24,235 bases of DNA, from positions 1 to 24,235 of the forward strand of contig JARBUQ010000008.1 of NCBI GenBank assembly GCA_029239545.1, read 5' to 3'. The notes beneath the pieces are model-generated. The model was not told where the DNA came from. It did no database searches and worked only from the letters and a program-made list of their open reading frames with translations. The stretch is from Paenibacillus sp. (GTDB taxonomy: Bacteria > Bacillota > Bacilli > Paenibacillales > NBRC-103111). Made by a program: the position numbers and the translations under genes. This document shows positions 1 through 8,122 of this stretch, one piece after another; within the stretch, counting starts at the first letter, position 1, and each line of letters starts with the position of its first letter.

Positions 1-4
1 CTTT

Positions 5-493
5 CTACATGATCGTACCGGAGGGATCCACATGAACCGAGCTTGAACTTGCGTTCATCGTGTTGTCCTTAATCATGCTTTGAATTTTGTCGAATACTTG
101 CGGAGCCGAATCGATCAGACGTTCATAGAGATGGGTTTGATTGTCTAACGGAACCACTTTTACACCATGCTTGCCCACTACGAGGAAAGCAATTGGAGTG
201 ATGGACACCCCGCCGCCGCTACCGCCGCCAAAGGGCAGCGCCACTGACGCATTATGCCCGTTTTGTCCATTGGAGGCGTTATTCCCATTGTGGTGCGATT
301 GACTGCTATCGCTTTCCTCAACGGCAAACTCGCTGCCTCCTGCTGCAAAACCGAAGCCTACTTTGGAGATCGGCATTATGACGCTGCCGTCTGGTGTTTC
401 GATTGGATCGCCAACAATGGTGTTTACGTTAACCATCTCCGTAATTTGCTCCATTGCTGTTTTCATCAATCCTTGGATGGGATGATCTGCCAT
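5..493 (-). CDS. ytfJ: GerW-family sporulation protein YtfJ
   Basis: The 162-residue product matches the YtfJ/GerW spore protein family in overall build. It has an N-terminal segment with the pattern VNTIVGDPIETPDGSVIMP, then a VGFGFAAGGSEF stretch, a low-complexity Ser/His/Asn linker (about residues 60-85), and a Gly-rich PFGGGSGGG segment leading into a hydrophobic ITPIAFLVV strand. Family members are made in the forespore and are needed for normal germination in some spore formers; the biochemical role is not settled. The ATG at 493 is preceded by AAAGGAGG at good spacing. It lies 128 bases downstream of the DUF2953 gene, the same pairing as ytfI-ytfJ in B. subtilis. The stop codon is inside the window, so the gene is complete. 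The His/Asn/Ser-rich linker is the only unusual part. Confidence 0.93.
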   Translation of the reverse strand: MADHPIQGLMKTAMEQITEMVNVNTIVGDPIETPDGSVIMPISKVGFGFAAGGSEFAVEESDSSQSHHNGNNASNGQNGHNASVALPFGGGSGGGVSITPIAFLVVGKHGVKVVPLDNQTHLYERLIDSAPQVFDKIQSMIKDNTMNASSSSVHVDPSGTIM

Positions 494-621
494 GCTCGGG
501 CCTCCTTTAATTGAGTTATGCCTAAATGACTAGGATTTCTTATGCATCCTTTAGCATTTCCCGAACCCTCATAACGTATGTACGTGATCTTTACGAATGA
601 CAGATGGCTGACTGACATCGC

Positions 622-1299
622 TCAAGAGGAAGGCTTGGACGACATCAATCGCTGCCACGTCTTCAGTCCGCCCTTCGCTTTACTGATTCTGCGCAGAAGT
701 TTAAGTCCCGCCCATATCGCAGTGCCAGCTCGAATATGGCCTGCAACCATGACCTCGGTGGAGAAATGAAGCCGATTATAAAGAGGGAACACATGCAGGA
801 CAGGCAATACCTGCATCTTTACATTTTTGGCAAGGATATGGATGATGCTGGATTTAAGCCCCCATACAACTCCCGACAAAATAGCTGTACCCGGCGCATC
901 CTTGAGTCCCAGGCGGGTCGTCCAGCGTAGCTCGGTACACCTAAATTGCTTCATCGTTTGCTTCAGCCACTCAGTCAATCCATCCGTATGAGTCAGCATC
1001 AATTTAGCTTTTTGGTAAAACTCCACAATCTTCCCTTTGTCAATCCATTCTGTCTTTTGTTCCTCCTGAAGCTGATTTTTCTCCCGTTCAATCATTAGCC
1101 CTTTCAAGCCCTGGAACTTCATAATTGGAATTACGTATTCGACCCGGATCACACCATATAACGCTCTGACTTGAATATTCAAATGATCATTGCTGCCAAT
1201 TCTCGAGAAATGCCCCTTTAGCCTGACATCACTGAACCAAACAAGGAGCAAGAGTATAATAGCTGCAACAATGATTCTCCATATAACAAATATAGCCAT
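622..1299 (-). CDS. DUF2953 domain protein (YtfI-like)
   Basis: The 225-residue protein has one N-terminal membrane segment (about residues 5-22), then a basic soluble region. This fits the DUF2953 family, whose B. subtilis member YtfI is encoded beside YtfJ. The function is unknown; co-location with ytfJ suggests a sporulation-linked membrane role, which is inference. No catalytic motif is visible. The ATG at 1299 follows a GGGCGGGGGAT stretch that can serve as ribosome binding site. It lies 77 bases after the scpB stop and may be co-transcribed with scpA-scpB. Confidence 0.85.
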   Translation of the reverse strand: MAIFVIWRIIVAAIILLLLVWFSDVRLKGHFSRIGSNDHLNIQVRALYGVIRVEYVIPIMKFQGLKGLMIEREKNQLQEEQKTEWIDKGKIVEFYQKAKLMLTHTDGLTEWLKQTMKQFRCTELRWTTRLGLKDAPGTAILSGVVWGLKSSIIHILAKNVKMQVLPVLHVFPLYNRLHFSTEVMVAGHIRAGTAIWAGLKLLRRISKAKGGLKTWQRLMSSKPSS

Positions 1300-1376
1300 A
1301 CGATCCCCCGCCCTTCTTACATGACAAGGTTTAGTATGGCTTGTGTATTCATTTCCATTCGTTATAGGTTCAGCAT

Positions 1377-1985
1377 TTACGTATTTCCTTCCACATCATC
1401 CATCGTAAGCTGCTTCGCATCTAACCTCGCGAATAACATCCGAGTCTCTTCCTCAAGACCTTCTTCAGATTGCACCGTACTGGGCTCAGGTAGATCCTGA
1501 AGACCGGCCAATCCGAAGTGAGTTAAGAATGACTTCGTAGTACCATATAAAATGGGACGTCCAACAGCCTCGGCTCTTCCTACTTCTTCAATTAAATCTT
1601 TGGCGACCAAGGTGTGCAAAGCCCGATCTGTCTTCACTCCGCGAATATCTTCAATATCTATTCTCGTCAAAGGCTGCTTGTAAGCTACTATAGCTAATGT
1701 CTCCAGAGCGGCTTGCGATAAACTGGTTCTGGTCGGGGAATAAGCCAGCTTTTCAAAAAAAGGAGCATGGTCAGGGAGGGTGGTCAATTGATACCCGCCT
1801 GCAAGCTCAACGATTTGAACACCTCTGTTCTGGCGTTTAAAATCACCCTTCATGTCGCGCAGAAGCTCCTTCACAACCGTGGGAGACACTTCCAAGACGT
1901 CTGCTATTTGCTTCAGATCGAGTCCCTCGTCACCAGAGACGAACAGCAAGCCTTCTATGACTGCTTTCATCCGGCGTGGTTCCAT
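1377..1985 (-). CDS. scpB: Segregation and condensation protein B (ScpB)
   Basis: ScpB is the winged-helix (kite) subunit of the Smc-ScpA-ScpB condensin that compacts and segregates the chromosome. The sequence carries the family hallmarks AVIEGLLFVSGDEGL near the N-terminus, LSQAALETLAIVAYKQPLTR in the middle and IRGVKTDRALHTLVAKDLIEEVGRA with the GRPILYGTT strand after it. The start is placed at ATG 1985, giving 202 residues. This follows GGGG at 8-base spacing and gives an N-terminus like B. subtilis ScpB. An upstream in-frame ATG at 2018 (213 residues) has only a weak GGA before it and is the alternative. scpA is directly upstream, so the two subunits are very probably co-expressed. Confidence 0.95.
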   Translation of the reverse strand: MEPRRMKAVIEGLLFVSGDEGLDLKQIADVLEVSPTVVKELLRDMKGDFKRQNRGVQIVELAGGYQLTTLPDHAPFFEKLAYSPTRTSLSQAALETLAIVAYKQPLTRIDIEDIRGVKTDRALHTLVAKDLIEEVGRAEAVGRPILYGTTKSFLTHFGLAGLQDLPEPSTVQSEEGLEEETRMLFARLDAKQLTMDDVEGNT

Positions 1986-2054
1986 CTTAAATTCCCCGTT
2001 TCCTTCGTTCTGACCCATCTTCCGTTGGTAACTTGCGGATGAGGGTTCGGTTTC

Positions 2055-2843
2055 TTACTCATATTCCGGAACTTCTATTTCAAGGACTTCCTTATTGGAA
2101 TTCAGATCTTTCCATTGAAGCACGATATCATCGAACAAATGATTCTGATAACAAATAATTGATTTCACCTTCATCAATTCAAGAATGGCCAGAAACGTTA
2201 CAACTACATCCTCACGGTGATACCCGCTGTCCAGAAGGCTCGAGAACATGGCATTTCCGCCATTTCCATGCAGCGCATCAACAATCTCAATCATCCTGTC
2301 CTTGACGGAAATCTCGTCTCGCCTTATGCGGGCTACCGCATTACGACTCTTCACCTTGCGCAGAGCACGCTGGAAAGCAATCACAAGATCCGCAATATGC
2401 AGGCCTTTGACCGGGTTCTCGATTTTTTGCGGGACGAACGGAGATAAGTCTTCCGGCTCTCTCGTATAAATCAAGCTCCTGGCCAGCTCCTTTTCCCGCA
2501 GCTCTTCTGCAATGCCCTTATATTTACGGTACTCAATCAGCTTCTGAACCAGCTCGGCACGGGGATCATAATCATCATCCATCCCGTAGTCATCATCGAA
2601 GTGGATAACCGGTGGCTTGGGGAGCAGCATTTGACTCTTAATGGATAACAACGTCGCCGCCATCACAAGGAATTCACTCGTCACTTCCAGCTCGAGCTCT
2701 TGCATCCCATTCAGGAATTCCATATATTGATCCGTAATATCGGTAATCGGTATATTGTAGATGTCGATCTCCGACTTATCGATCAAATGCAATAGCAAAT
2801 CGAGTGGGCCCTCGAATGTATCCAGCTTATAATGTACTTTCAT
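2055..2843 (-). CDS. scpA: Segregation and condensation protein A (ScpA kleisin)
   Basis: ScpA is the kleisin that bridges the heads of the Smc dimer and binds ScpB. The start MKVHYKLDTFEGPLDLLLHL is the standard ScpA N-terminal motif, followed by IDKSEIDIYNIPITDITDQY, and the C-terminal winged helix (VVVTFLAILELMKVKSI) is intact. An open frame continues upstream to 2927, but ATG 2843 is the real start. It begins exactly at the family motif and follows AGGGGGC, which overlaps the stop codon of the upstream membrane-protein gene. That arrangement (17 bases between the genes) implies translational coupling. The product is 262 residues, normal for the family. Confidence 0.96.
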   Translation of the reverse strand: MKVHYKLDTFEGPLDLLLHLIDKSEIDIYNIPITDITDQYMEFLNGMQELELEVTSEFLVMAATLLSIKSQMLLPKPPVIHFDDDYGMDDDYDPRAELVQKLIEYRKYKGIAEELREKELARSLIYTREPEDLSPFVPQKIENPVKGLHIADLVIAFQRALRKVKSRNAVARIRRDEISVKDRMIEIVDALHGNGGNAMFSSLLDSGYHREDVVVTFLAILELMKVKSIICYQNHLFDDIVLQWKDLNSNKEVLEIEVPEYE

Positions 2844-2860
2844 CTCGCGCTGCAAGCCCC

Positions 2861-3514
2861 CTAGCCTATCGCATACATATTCATCACTACACTGCTTAAC
2901 CAATTGAAGCTTTTCTCGAACATCCACTGTCCGAAGGGGGTTACGAATAACCCTATCAGGATAGCGATACCGAATTTTTCATTTTTCAAAAGCCAAGGCT
3001 CCCATGTTGAAGGAAACCATCCGCGTATTATTTTCCAAAGGTCCAAGGGATATAAGGGCAGTAGATGAATCAGGAAAAACATCATATTGCCAATATAGCT
3101 CCACTGCAGAATACCGCGAACCAATTCAAGCAGCCATACTGGCAGCAGGCTATCAGCCGCAGATACAGGCAATCGGAACGTAAGCCACCAGAGGAAAATG
3201 CCCAACAACAGATTGGCAAGCGCCCCGCTGCCAAATATTATCACTGCTCGAAATGCGGAATTGCCAGGCAGCTTGGTCCGATCAACCGGTACTGGCCTGG
3301 ACCAGCCGAATGGCCCGAAGAGAACCGGCAGCAGTCCTATAGTGCTGAGATGTGCAAGTGGATTGATTGTCAATCTGCCCTGCTCCTTGGCTGTCCGGTC
3401 CTTCATAAGCAAGGCTACCCCCGCCTGAACAGCATCATGAACGGCAATCGCCAGCAGCAGAGCAGTAATGCGGTACAACAAAGAATCCAATTGAAACCCG
3501 TTGAACAGGCTCAT
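2861..3514 (-). CDS. Site-2 protease (M50)-like membrane protein with degenerate active site
   Basis: This 217-residue polytopic membrane protein has the layout of short M50 site-2 proteases. There is a hydrophobic helix with the would-be zinc motif at residues 26-30, the loop motif INPLAHLSTIGLL (50-62), a conserved FGWSRPVPVD segment (69-78), and a later helix ending in LLPLYPLD (151-158). The zinc motif HExxH reads H-D-A-V-Q here, so the catalytic Glu is Asp and the second His is Gln. The usual final PLDG is PLDL. Its ATG overlaps the ribH stop by one base (TAATG) and its stop overlaps the scpA ribosome binding site, so it is locked into the rib-scp transcript. Family membership is well supported by the loop motifs. 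Proteolytic activity is doubtful. Confidence 0.82.
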   Translation of the reverse strand: MSLFNGFQLDSLLYRITALLLAIAVHDAVQAGVALLMKDRTAKEQGRLTINPLAHLSTIGLLPVLFGPFGWSRPVPVDRTKLPGNSAFRAVIIFGSGALANLLLGIFLWWLTFRLPVSAADSLLPVWLLELVRGILQWSYIGNMMFFLIHLLPLYPLDLWKIIRGWFPSTWEPWLLKNEKFGIAILIGLFVTPFGQWMFEKSFNWLSSVVMNMYAIG

Positions 3515-3984
3515 TATCCCTCCAGCTGCTTGGTCAGATTCGCCATCTCAATTGCAGTTGCTGCAGCTTCCCAACCTTTGTTACCTGCTTTGGTACCTGC
3601 ACGCTCAATGGCTTGCTCGATGGAATCCGTTGTCAGAACTCCGAATATAGTAGGAACTCCTGTCTTCAGGCTGATCGCCGATACGCCTTTAGCCACTTCA
3701 CTGCACACGTAGTCAAAATGCGGGGTCGATCCTCTGATAACAGCTCCTAATGTTATAACAGCGTCATAACGGCCGCTTGCTGCCATTTTTTGCGCCACCA
3801 ATGGAATTTCGAATGCTCCGGGAACCCAGGCAATATCCACTTCTTCATCTTTTGCGCCATGACGTTTGAATGCGTCCAGAGCGCCTCCCAGCAGCTTGGA
3901 TGTAATGAACTCGTTGAATCGTCCCACTACTACCCCATATTTTAAACCTTCTGAAATTAAATGTCCTTCATATACACGTGTCAT
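3514..3984 (-). CDS. ribH: 6,7-dimethyl-8-ribityllumazine synthase (RibH)
   Basis: RibH condenses 5-amino-6-ribitylamino-uracil with 3,4-dihydroxy-2-butanone 4-phosphate to form lumazine, the penultimate riboflavin step. The 156-residue protein shows the family blocks VVVGRFNEFITSKLLGGA, WVPGAFEIPLVAQKMA, ITLGAVIRGSTPHFDYVC and VPTIFGVLTTDSIEQAIER. These include the His of the PHFD motif that assists catalysis. The length is typical for a capsid-forming lumazine synthase. The start is ATG 3984 after AAAGGAGC. It is the last riboflavin gene of the operon, 42 bases after ribBA, and its stop codon overlaps the start of the M50-like gene. Confidence 0.97.
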   Translation of the reverse strand: MTRVYEGHLISEGLKYGVVVGRFNEFITSKLLGGALDAFKRHGAKDEEVDIAWVPGAFEIPLVAQKMAASGRYDAVITLGAVIRGSTPHFDYVCSEVAKGVSAISLKTGVPTIFGVLTTDSIEQAIERAGTKAGNKGWEAAATAIEMANLTKQLEG

Positions 3985-4026
3985 TATAGTAAGCTCCTTT
4001 ATGTTGTAATTGATCGGATATTAGAT

Positions 4027-5256
4027 TCAGATGCCGTCGGCATCGATGAAATTAAGCAGATGGCCCAGCTTCGCTTTCTTGGTCCGCAAATATTTCTTGT
4101 TGTCCTCTTGCTCCTCCATCTGAATGGGGACCCGTTCCACAACTTCCATTCCATAACCTTCAAGACCCTTGATCTTGCGCGGATTGTTCGTTAACAGACG
4201 AATTTGCCGAACCCCGATATCCTTCAGGATCTGGGCTCCAATGCCATAATCCCGCAAATCCGGAGCAAAGCCTAACTTAATATTCGCGTCTACTGTGTCC
4301 AATCCCTGCTCTTGCAGCAAATAGGCTTTCATTTTGTTAATCAAACCGATACCCCGACCTTCTTGACGCAAATAGACGAGCACACCGCGTCCTTCCTTCT
4401 CGATCTGCTCCAGAGCCGCAGCCAGCTGAGGCCCGCAGTCACATCGCTGGGAGTGAAATACATCTCCAGTCAAACATTCCGAATGCATGCGGACAAGAAC
4501 AGGCTGCTCAGGATCGATCTTGCCCTTAACGAGAGCCACATGCTCATGGGCATTCACTTCATTCGTATAGGCCAGCGCGGTGAACATTCCGAATTCGGTC
4601 GGCAGTTGAATTTCTACTTCCCGCTTGACCAGCTTCTCCTTCTCGTTGCGGTAATGAATCAGATCCTGGATCGTAATGATCTTCAGATCATGCTTAACCG
4701 AGATCTCATGCAAATCAGGCACTCTGGCCATTGTACCATCTTCTTTGATGACTTCACAGATGACAGCAGCTGGATAAGAGCCGCACATTCTGGCCAAGTC
4801 TACGGCAGCTTCAGTATGCCCTGCACGGCGAAGAACACCGCCATTCTTGGAGATCAGCGGAAAAATGTGTCCCGGCCTGCGATAATCCGCCGGCTTCGAT
4901 GCAGGATCAATCATGCGCAGAACTGTAGTCGCCCTCTCGTAAGCGGATATCCCGGTCGATGTATCCACATGATCAACGGATACCGTGAACGCAGTGCCAT
5001 GATAATCGCTGTTGCGCGCTACCATAGGAGGCAAGTCAAGCTCGAGCGCCCGTTCCTCTGTAATAGGCACACAGACTAGTCCGCGTCCTTCCTTGATCAT
5101 GAAATTAATGACCTCTGGTGTTGCTTTATCTGCCAGAGCAATGAAGTCTCCTTCATTCTCACGATCCTCATCATCCACCACGATAATGACTTTTCCTAAC
5201 ATCAAATCAATGATCGCTTCCTCAATCGTATGAAATAACGTCTGTTGTTGTCCCAT
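4027..5256 (-). CDS. ribBA: Bifunctional DHBP synthase / GTP cyclohydrolase II (RibBA)
   Basis: This is a fusion of two enzymes that feed both branches of riboflavin synthesis. The N-terminal half (about 1-205) is 3,4-dihydroxy-2-butanone-4-phosphate synthase, with the acidic VVDDEDRENEGDF loop and RAGHTEAAVDLA. The C-terminal half is GTP cyclohydrolase II, with the zinc cysteines in HSECLTGDVFHSQRCDCG, the RQEGRGIGL motif and a LLTNNPRKI segment. All key residues are present. An open frame extends to 5319, but ATG 5256 fits better: it follows GAGGGGG and leaves 59 bases after ribE. The product is 409 residues, normal for RibBA. It is third in the ribD-ribE-ribBA-ribH operon. Confidence 0.97.
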   Translation of the reverse strand: MGQQQTLFHTIEEAIIDLMLGKVIIVVDDEDRENEGDFIALADKATPEVINFMIKEGRGLVCVPITEERALELDLPPMVARNSDYHGTAFTVSVDHVDTSTGISAYERATTVLRMIDPASKPADYRRPGHIFPLISKNGGVLRRAGHTEAAVDLARMCGSYPAAVICEVIKEDGTMARVPDLHEISVKHDLKIITIQDLIHYRNEKEKLVKREVEIQLPTEFGMFTALAYTNEVNAHEHVALVKGKIDPEQPVLVRMHSECLTGDVFHSQRCDCGPQLAAALEQIEKEGRGVLVYLRQEGRGIGLINKMKAYLLQEQGLDTVDANIKLGFAPDLRDYGIGAQILKDIGVRQIRLLTNNPRKIKGLEGYGMEVVERVPIQMEEQEDNKKYLRTKKAKLGHLLNFIDADGI

Positions 5257-5315
5257 GGGACATCCCCCTCGATGTTGTCGAATAGTTGCTGTGCTTGCAA
5301 GCGGATTGTCTAAAA

Positions 5316-5996
5316 TCACAGAAATCCATGCTGAGCCAGGAATGCTTCTGTCACTCTTCCAGATGATGGAGCGGCAGAATTGGAAGCTGAAGCATCCCCA
5401 CGAGTGCGGAAGAACAAGAGGCGTTCGATATATTTGCCCAATATATCACATTCCAAATTAACCGTATCTCCTGGCTGCTTCTCTTCAAGAATCGTTTGGG
5501 CAAGTGTATGCGGAATGATCGAGACTGTGAAGGACTGTTCGGACACCGCTACAAGCGTCAAGCTTATGCCGTCGATTGTAATAGATCCGTGAGGCAGCAT
5601 ATATTTCATCGGCTCCACTGAGCCCGGTTCTACTTGGAACACTACGGCATTCTCTTCCCGATGACGGGCAACGATAGTGCCGGTTGTATCGACGTGCCCC
5701 TGCACGATATGACCTCCGAATCGACTGCTCGCCTGCATGGCGCGCTCCAGATTGACTCGACTGCCGTTCTGCAATCGAGCCAGAGTTGTAAGTCGAAACG
5801 TCTCCGGCATAACATCCACGGTGAAGCTGTCGCTGTCGAATGCTATAACTGTCAGACACACTCCATTAACTGCGATACTGTCACCCAGCTTGACATCCTC
5901 TAATAGGATACGGGCCTCGATAGTCAGAATCATCGCTTGACCTTGCTTGCGAATGCGTCGCATCCTGCCGATCTCTTCTATGATTCCGGTGAACAT
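5316..5996 (-). CDS. ribE: Riboflavin synthase alpha subunit (RibE)
   Basis: RibE dismutates two lumazine molecules to riboflavin. The protein opens with the invariant MFTGIIEEIG and shows the two-fold repeated lumazine-binding domain: first copy with DSIAVNGVCLTV, second with GSITIDGISLTLV. The motif FGGHIVQGHVD between them is typical. At 226 residues it is slightly longer than usual, with a Ser/Ala-rich tail (about 200-226) of no known role. Its ATG lies inside the end of ribD (19-base overlap) behind AAAGGAG, indicating translational coupling to ribD. B. subtilis uses the name ribE or ribB for this gene. Confidence 0.96.
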   Translation of the reverse strand: MFTGIIEEIGRMRRIRKQGQAMILTIEARILLEDVKLGDSIAVNGVCLTVIAFDSDSFTVDVMPETFRLTTLARLQNGSRVNLERAMQASSRFGGHIVQGHVDTTGTIVARHREENAVVFQVEPGSVEPMKYMLPHGSITIDGISLTLVAVSEQSFTVSIIPHTLAQTILEEKQPGDTVNLECDILGKYIERLLFFRTRGDASASNSAAPSSGRVTEAFLAQHGFL

Positions 5997-7120
5997 GCGG
6001 GTTTGCTCCTTTCATAACGCGGATAACCGATTAAACAACAATCATCCCCCACGCGCTCCATCTGGAGCCTGTCAATCGCAATTGCATCCGACATTCGATC
6101 CATGCCGGCAAACTCGAATGCGGAAGGCGCTTGAGAGCCTCCGCCAATGATCTTGGGAGCGATAAACATCATGACTTTATCCACAAGTCCGGCGTCCAGC
6201 ATGGCTCCGTTCAAAGTACCTCCACCCTCAAGAAGAACAGAGCAAATCTCCCTCTCTCCCAGCATGGCGAGGGCCAAGCCTAGATCAACTCTTGATCCAT
6301 CGCCGCATTTCATGACCCCTACACCCATAGCATTGAGCTTCATCATTTGTTCAATAGAAGCGCTCTGAGTCGTAATGACCAAAGTACGAGCATTACGATC
6401 TGTTACAACCTGGGCATCCAGCGGGAGCCTCAGCTTGGAATCTACAATTACTCTGATCGGCTGAAGCCCCGGTACAGAGAGACGGGTAGTTAATTGCGGG
6501 TTATCGGCGATAACTGTATCTACACCGACCATGATCGCTTGATGACGATGACGCAGCGTATGAACAAGCTCCCTTGAAGCTTCTCCGCTGATCCACTTGC
6601 TATCACCTGTGCGTGAAGCGATTCGCCCGTCCAAGGTAACAGCTGTCTTCAAAGTAACCCATGGAATTCTCGTTGTAATGTACTTATTGAAAGCCTCGTT
6701 CATCGACCGGGCTTCCTCTTCAAGCACCCCTACACGTACTTCAATCCCATGATTGCGCAGCAGCTCAATGCCTGTGCCTGCAACTGCTGGGTTCGGGTCC
6801 ACGCAAGCTACCACGACGCGTTTGACCCTCTCTGTAACGAGGCGCTCGGAGCATGGAGGAGTTCGTCCGTGGTGACTGCATGGCTCAAGCGTCACATAGG
6901 CTGTACTTCCCTCAGCATCCGAGCCAGCCATCAGAATGGCATTGATCTCTGCATGATGAGAGCCCCTTTGCAGATGAGCACCCATTCCCACAATGCGGCC
7001 ATCCTTCACAAGGACACACCCGACAACCGGGTTAATCCCGGTCTGACCCCGGGCCTGTTCGGCCAATTGCAGCGCCAAGCGCATGTATGTTTCGTCATTC
7101 AATCGATCCATTCCGTGCAT
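5978..7120 (-). CDS. ribD: Bifunctional riboflavin deaminase/reductase (RibD)
   Basis: RibD deaminates the GTP-derived pyrimidine and then reduces its ribosyl side chain. The N-terminal deaminase domain has the zinc site HAEINAI and TLEPCSHHGRTPPC. The C-terminal reductase domain begins at TLKTAVTLDGRIASRTGDS and contains LLEGGGTLNGAML. The frame stays open upstream to 7375, but that stretch is riboswitch leader. ATG 7120 is preceded by AAGAGGAGGAG and gives a 380-residue protein starting just before MRLALQLAEQARGQTGINP, as in other RibDs; ATG 7111 is a possible second choice. It is the first gene of the rib operon, controlled by the upstream FMN riboswitch and terminator. Confidence 0.96.
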   Translation of the reverse strand: MHGMDRLNDETYMRLALQLAEQARGQTGINPVVGCVLVKDGRIVGMGAHLQRGSHHAEINAILMAGSDAEGSTAYVTLEPCSHHGRTPPCSERLVTERVKRVVVACVDPNPAVAGTGIELLRNHGIEVRVGVLEEEARSMNEAFNKYITTRIPWVTLKTAVTLDGRIASRTGDSKWISGEASRELVHTLRHRHQAIMVGVDTVIADNPQLTTRLSVPGLQPIRVIVDSKLRLPLDAQVVTDRNARTLVITTQSASIEQMMKLNAMGVGVMKCGDGSRVDLGLALAMLGEREICSVLLEGGGTLNGAMLDAGLVDKVMMFIAPKIIGGGSQAPSAFEFAGMDRMSDAIAIDRLQMERVGDDCCLIGYPRYERSKPACSPES

Positions 7121-7151
7121 CCAGCCATTCTCCTCCTCTTGAAGAAGTGCG

Positions 7152-7183
7152 AAAAGCCCCTTTACCTGGATCGGTAAAGGGGC
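7152..7183 (-). terminator. Riboswitch-controlled intrinsic terminator upstream of ribD
   Basis: A perfect 11-bp inverted repeat (GCCCCTTTACC / GGTAAAGGGGC, arms 7156-7166 and 7173-7183) with a 6-base loop is followed on the minus strand by a T run. It sits about 12 bases before the ribD ribosome binding site and downstream of the FMN aptamer. This is where the terminator of an FMN-responsive expression platform is expected. FMN binding should favour this hairpin and stop transcription. Confidence 0.85.
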
Positions 7184-7392
7184 ATAATGATAAACATAAG
7201 AGCTTATGAGCGGAGTTCGCAGCCCAGCACAAATAAAACTTGCTGTTGTTGCAAACGAATGATAAACGTATCGAAATGACTGCGAGAAAAACATGGCTCT
7301 CGCATTACGAAACGAACGATCGGATATGGTTGCGCATGTGAAAAAATGCACATAACATGCCGAACGCTCCGTCATACATCGGTTTCTCCGTC

Positions 7393-7540
7393 ATTCCTTC
7401 TCCCATCCAGACTATACTGTCGGTCTCGGAGTTGCACCGAGTCCACCGGCTGAGCCGAGGCTCAAACACGGGTCACGGACTGATTCGCATTGCTGCGAAA
7501 TTACCGCCGGTAGGGAATTGCACCCTGCCCCGAAAGAATA
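7393..7540 (-). ncRNA. FMN riboswitch (RFN element)
   Basis: On the minus strand the conserved RFN blocks appear in order: GGGGCAGGGTG at 7521-7531, then AATTCCCTACCGGCGGTAA, the AGTCCGTGACCCGTG-type central part, and at the 3' end CCGACAGTATAGTCTGGATG followed by GGAGAAGG near 7395-7405. These are the hallmark sequences of the FMN aptamer that precedes riboflavin genes in Bacillales. About 210 bases separate the aptamer from the terminator at 7156-7183, longer than in many rib leaders. The aptamer call is very secure; how the long linker takes part in switching is not visible by eye. Confidence 0.96.
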
Positions 7541-7577
7541 ACATATTAAATTGTGGGTTACATTGTTCTTTCATAGA

Positions 7578-7606
7578 ATGGTACCACTTCAAAATAAAAA
7601 AGGCAA
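7578..7606 (-). promoter_or_regulatory. Candidate rib operon promoter (extended -10)
   Basis: On the minus strand TTGCCT is followed by 17 bases and TACCAT. The latter is preceded by TGG, giving an extended -10 pattern TGnTACCAT. The predicted start would lie about 30 bases before the FMN aptamer. The match to consensus is moderate. No other unit was found in 7607-7789. Confidence 0.4.
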
Positions 7607-7789
7607 GGGCTTTTACCCCTTCATTTTACCTTCAAACCATTAACGGGAGCTGCTTTTGTGCTATATTACCTCTTTTTCCGATCCGCAAAGTGTGATATAA
7701 CAGCTTTTTCCGTCATTTCAGCGGTTTGAAACCAGATTACTTAAGTTTCGTAATATTTCGCATGGTTTATACAAATAAGGGGTGATAAG

Positions 7790-8026
7790 ATGAACTTCGG
7801 CTTTTATCTCCAGCTTTCTTTGATGTTTCCGATCGTGCTTCTACTGGTAATCATTGTTTATAAAATGATCAAAGGAAAGGCATTGCCCGACATGAGTTAT
7901 ACCCCTCTCGACAACATCATCGGCCAAAGCAGCGTAGTTTTTCACGAAGAAAAAGAAACCAAGGAGGAAGACAACGACCAAGACGAAGGCAAAACAAAAA
8001 GGAAAAAGAACGGATACTACTTCTGA
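7790..8026 (+). CDS. Small membrane-anchored protein, DUF3951-like
   Basis: The 78-residue protein has one N-terminal membrane helix (about residues 6-26). A short motif YTPLDNIIGQSSVVFHEEKE (40-59) and a highly charged Glu/Asp/Lys tail follow. The YTPxD...GQ...FHEE signature resembles the short Bacillales DUF3951 family; this assignment is from memory and only moderately sure. The function is unknown. The ATG follows AAGGGGTGAT at suitable spacing. The next gene, ppiB, has its own promoter, so the two need not be co-transcribed. Confidence 0.75.
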   Translation: MNFGFYLQLSLMFPIVLLLVIIVYKMIKGKALPDMSYTPLDNIIGQSSVVFHEEKETKEEDNDQDEGKTKRKKNGYYF

Positions 8027-8061
8027 ATAAACAAAAAAAGTAGCAGCCCGACAGGCTCACT

Positions 8062-8090
8062 TTGCTTCACGCGCTTCTTTTTAGTACAAT
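8062..8090 (+). promoter_or_regulatory. Sigma-A-type promoter for ppiB
   Basis: TTGCTT (8062-8067), a 17-base spacer and TACAAT (8085-8090) form a good vegetative promoter. It ends 32 bases before the ppiB start codon. Confidence 0.65.
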
Positions 8091-8122
8091 GGTCGTACAA
8101 CATTCCCACATGGAGGTATACA

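Noticed and set aside
7121..7375. An N-terminal extension of RibD
   Set aside because: The frame is open, but it passes through the riboswitch linker and terminator, and family alignment supports the start at 7120.
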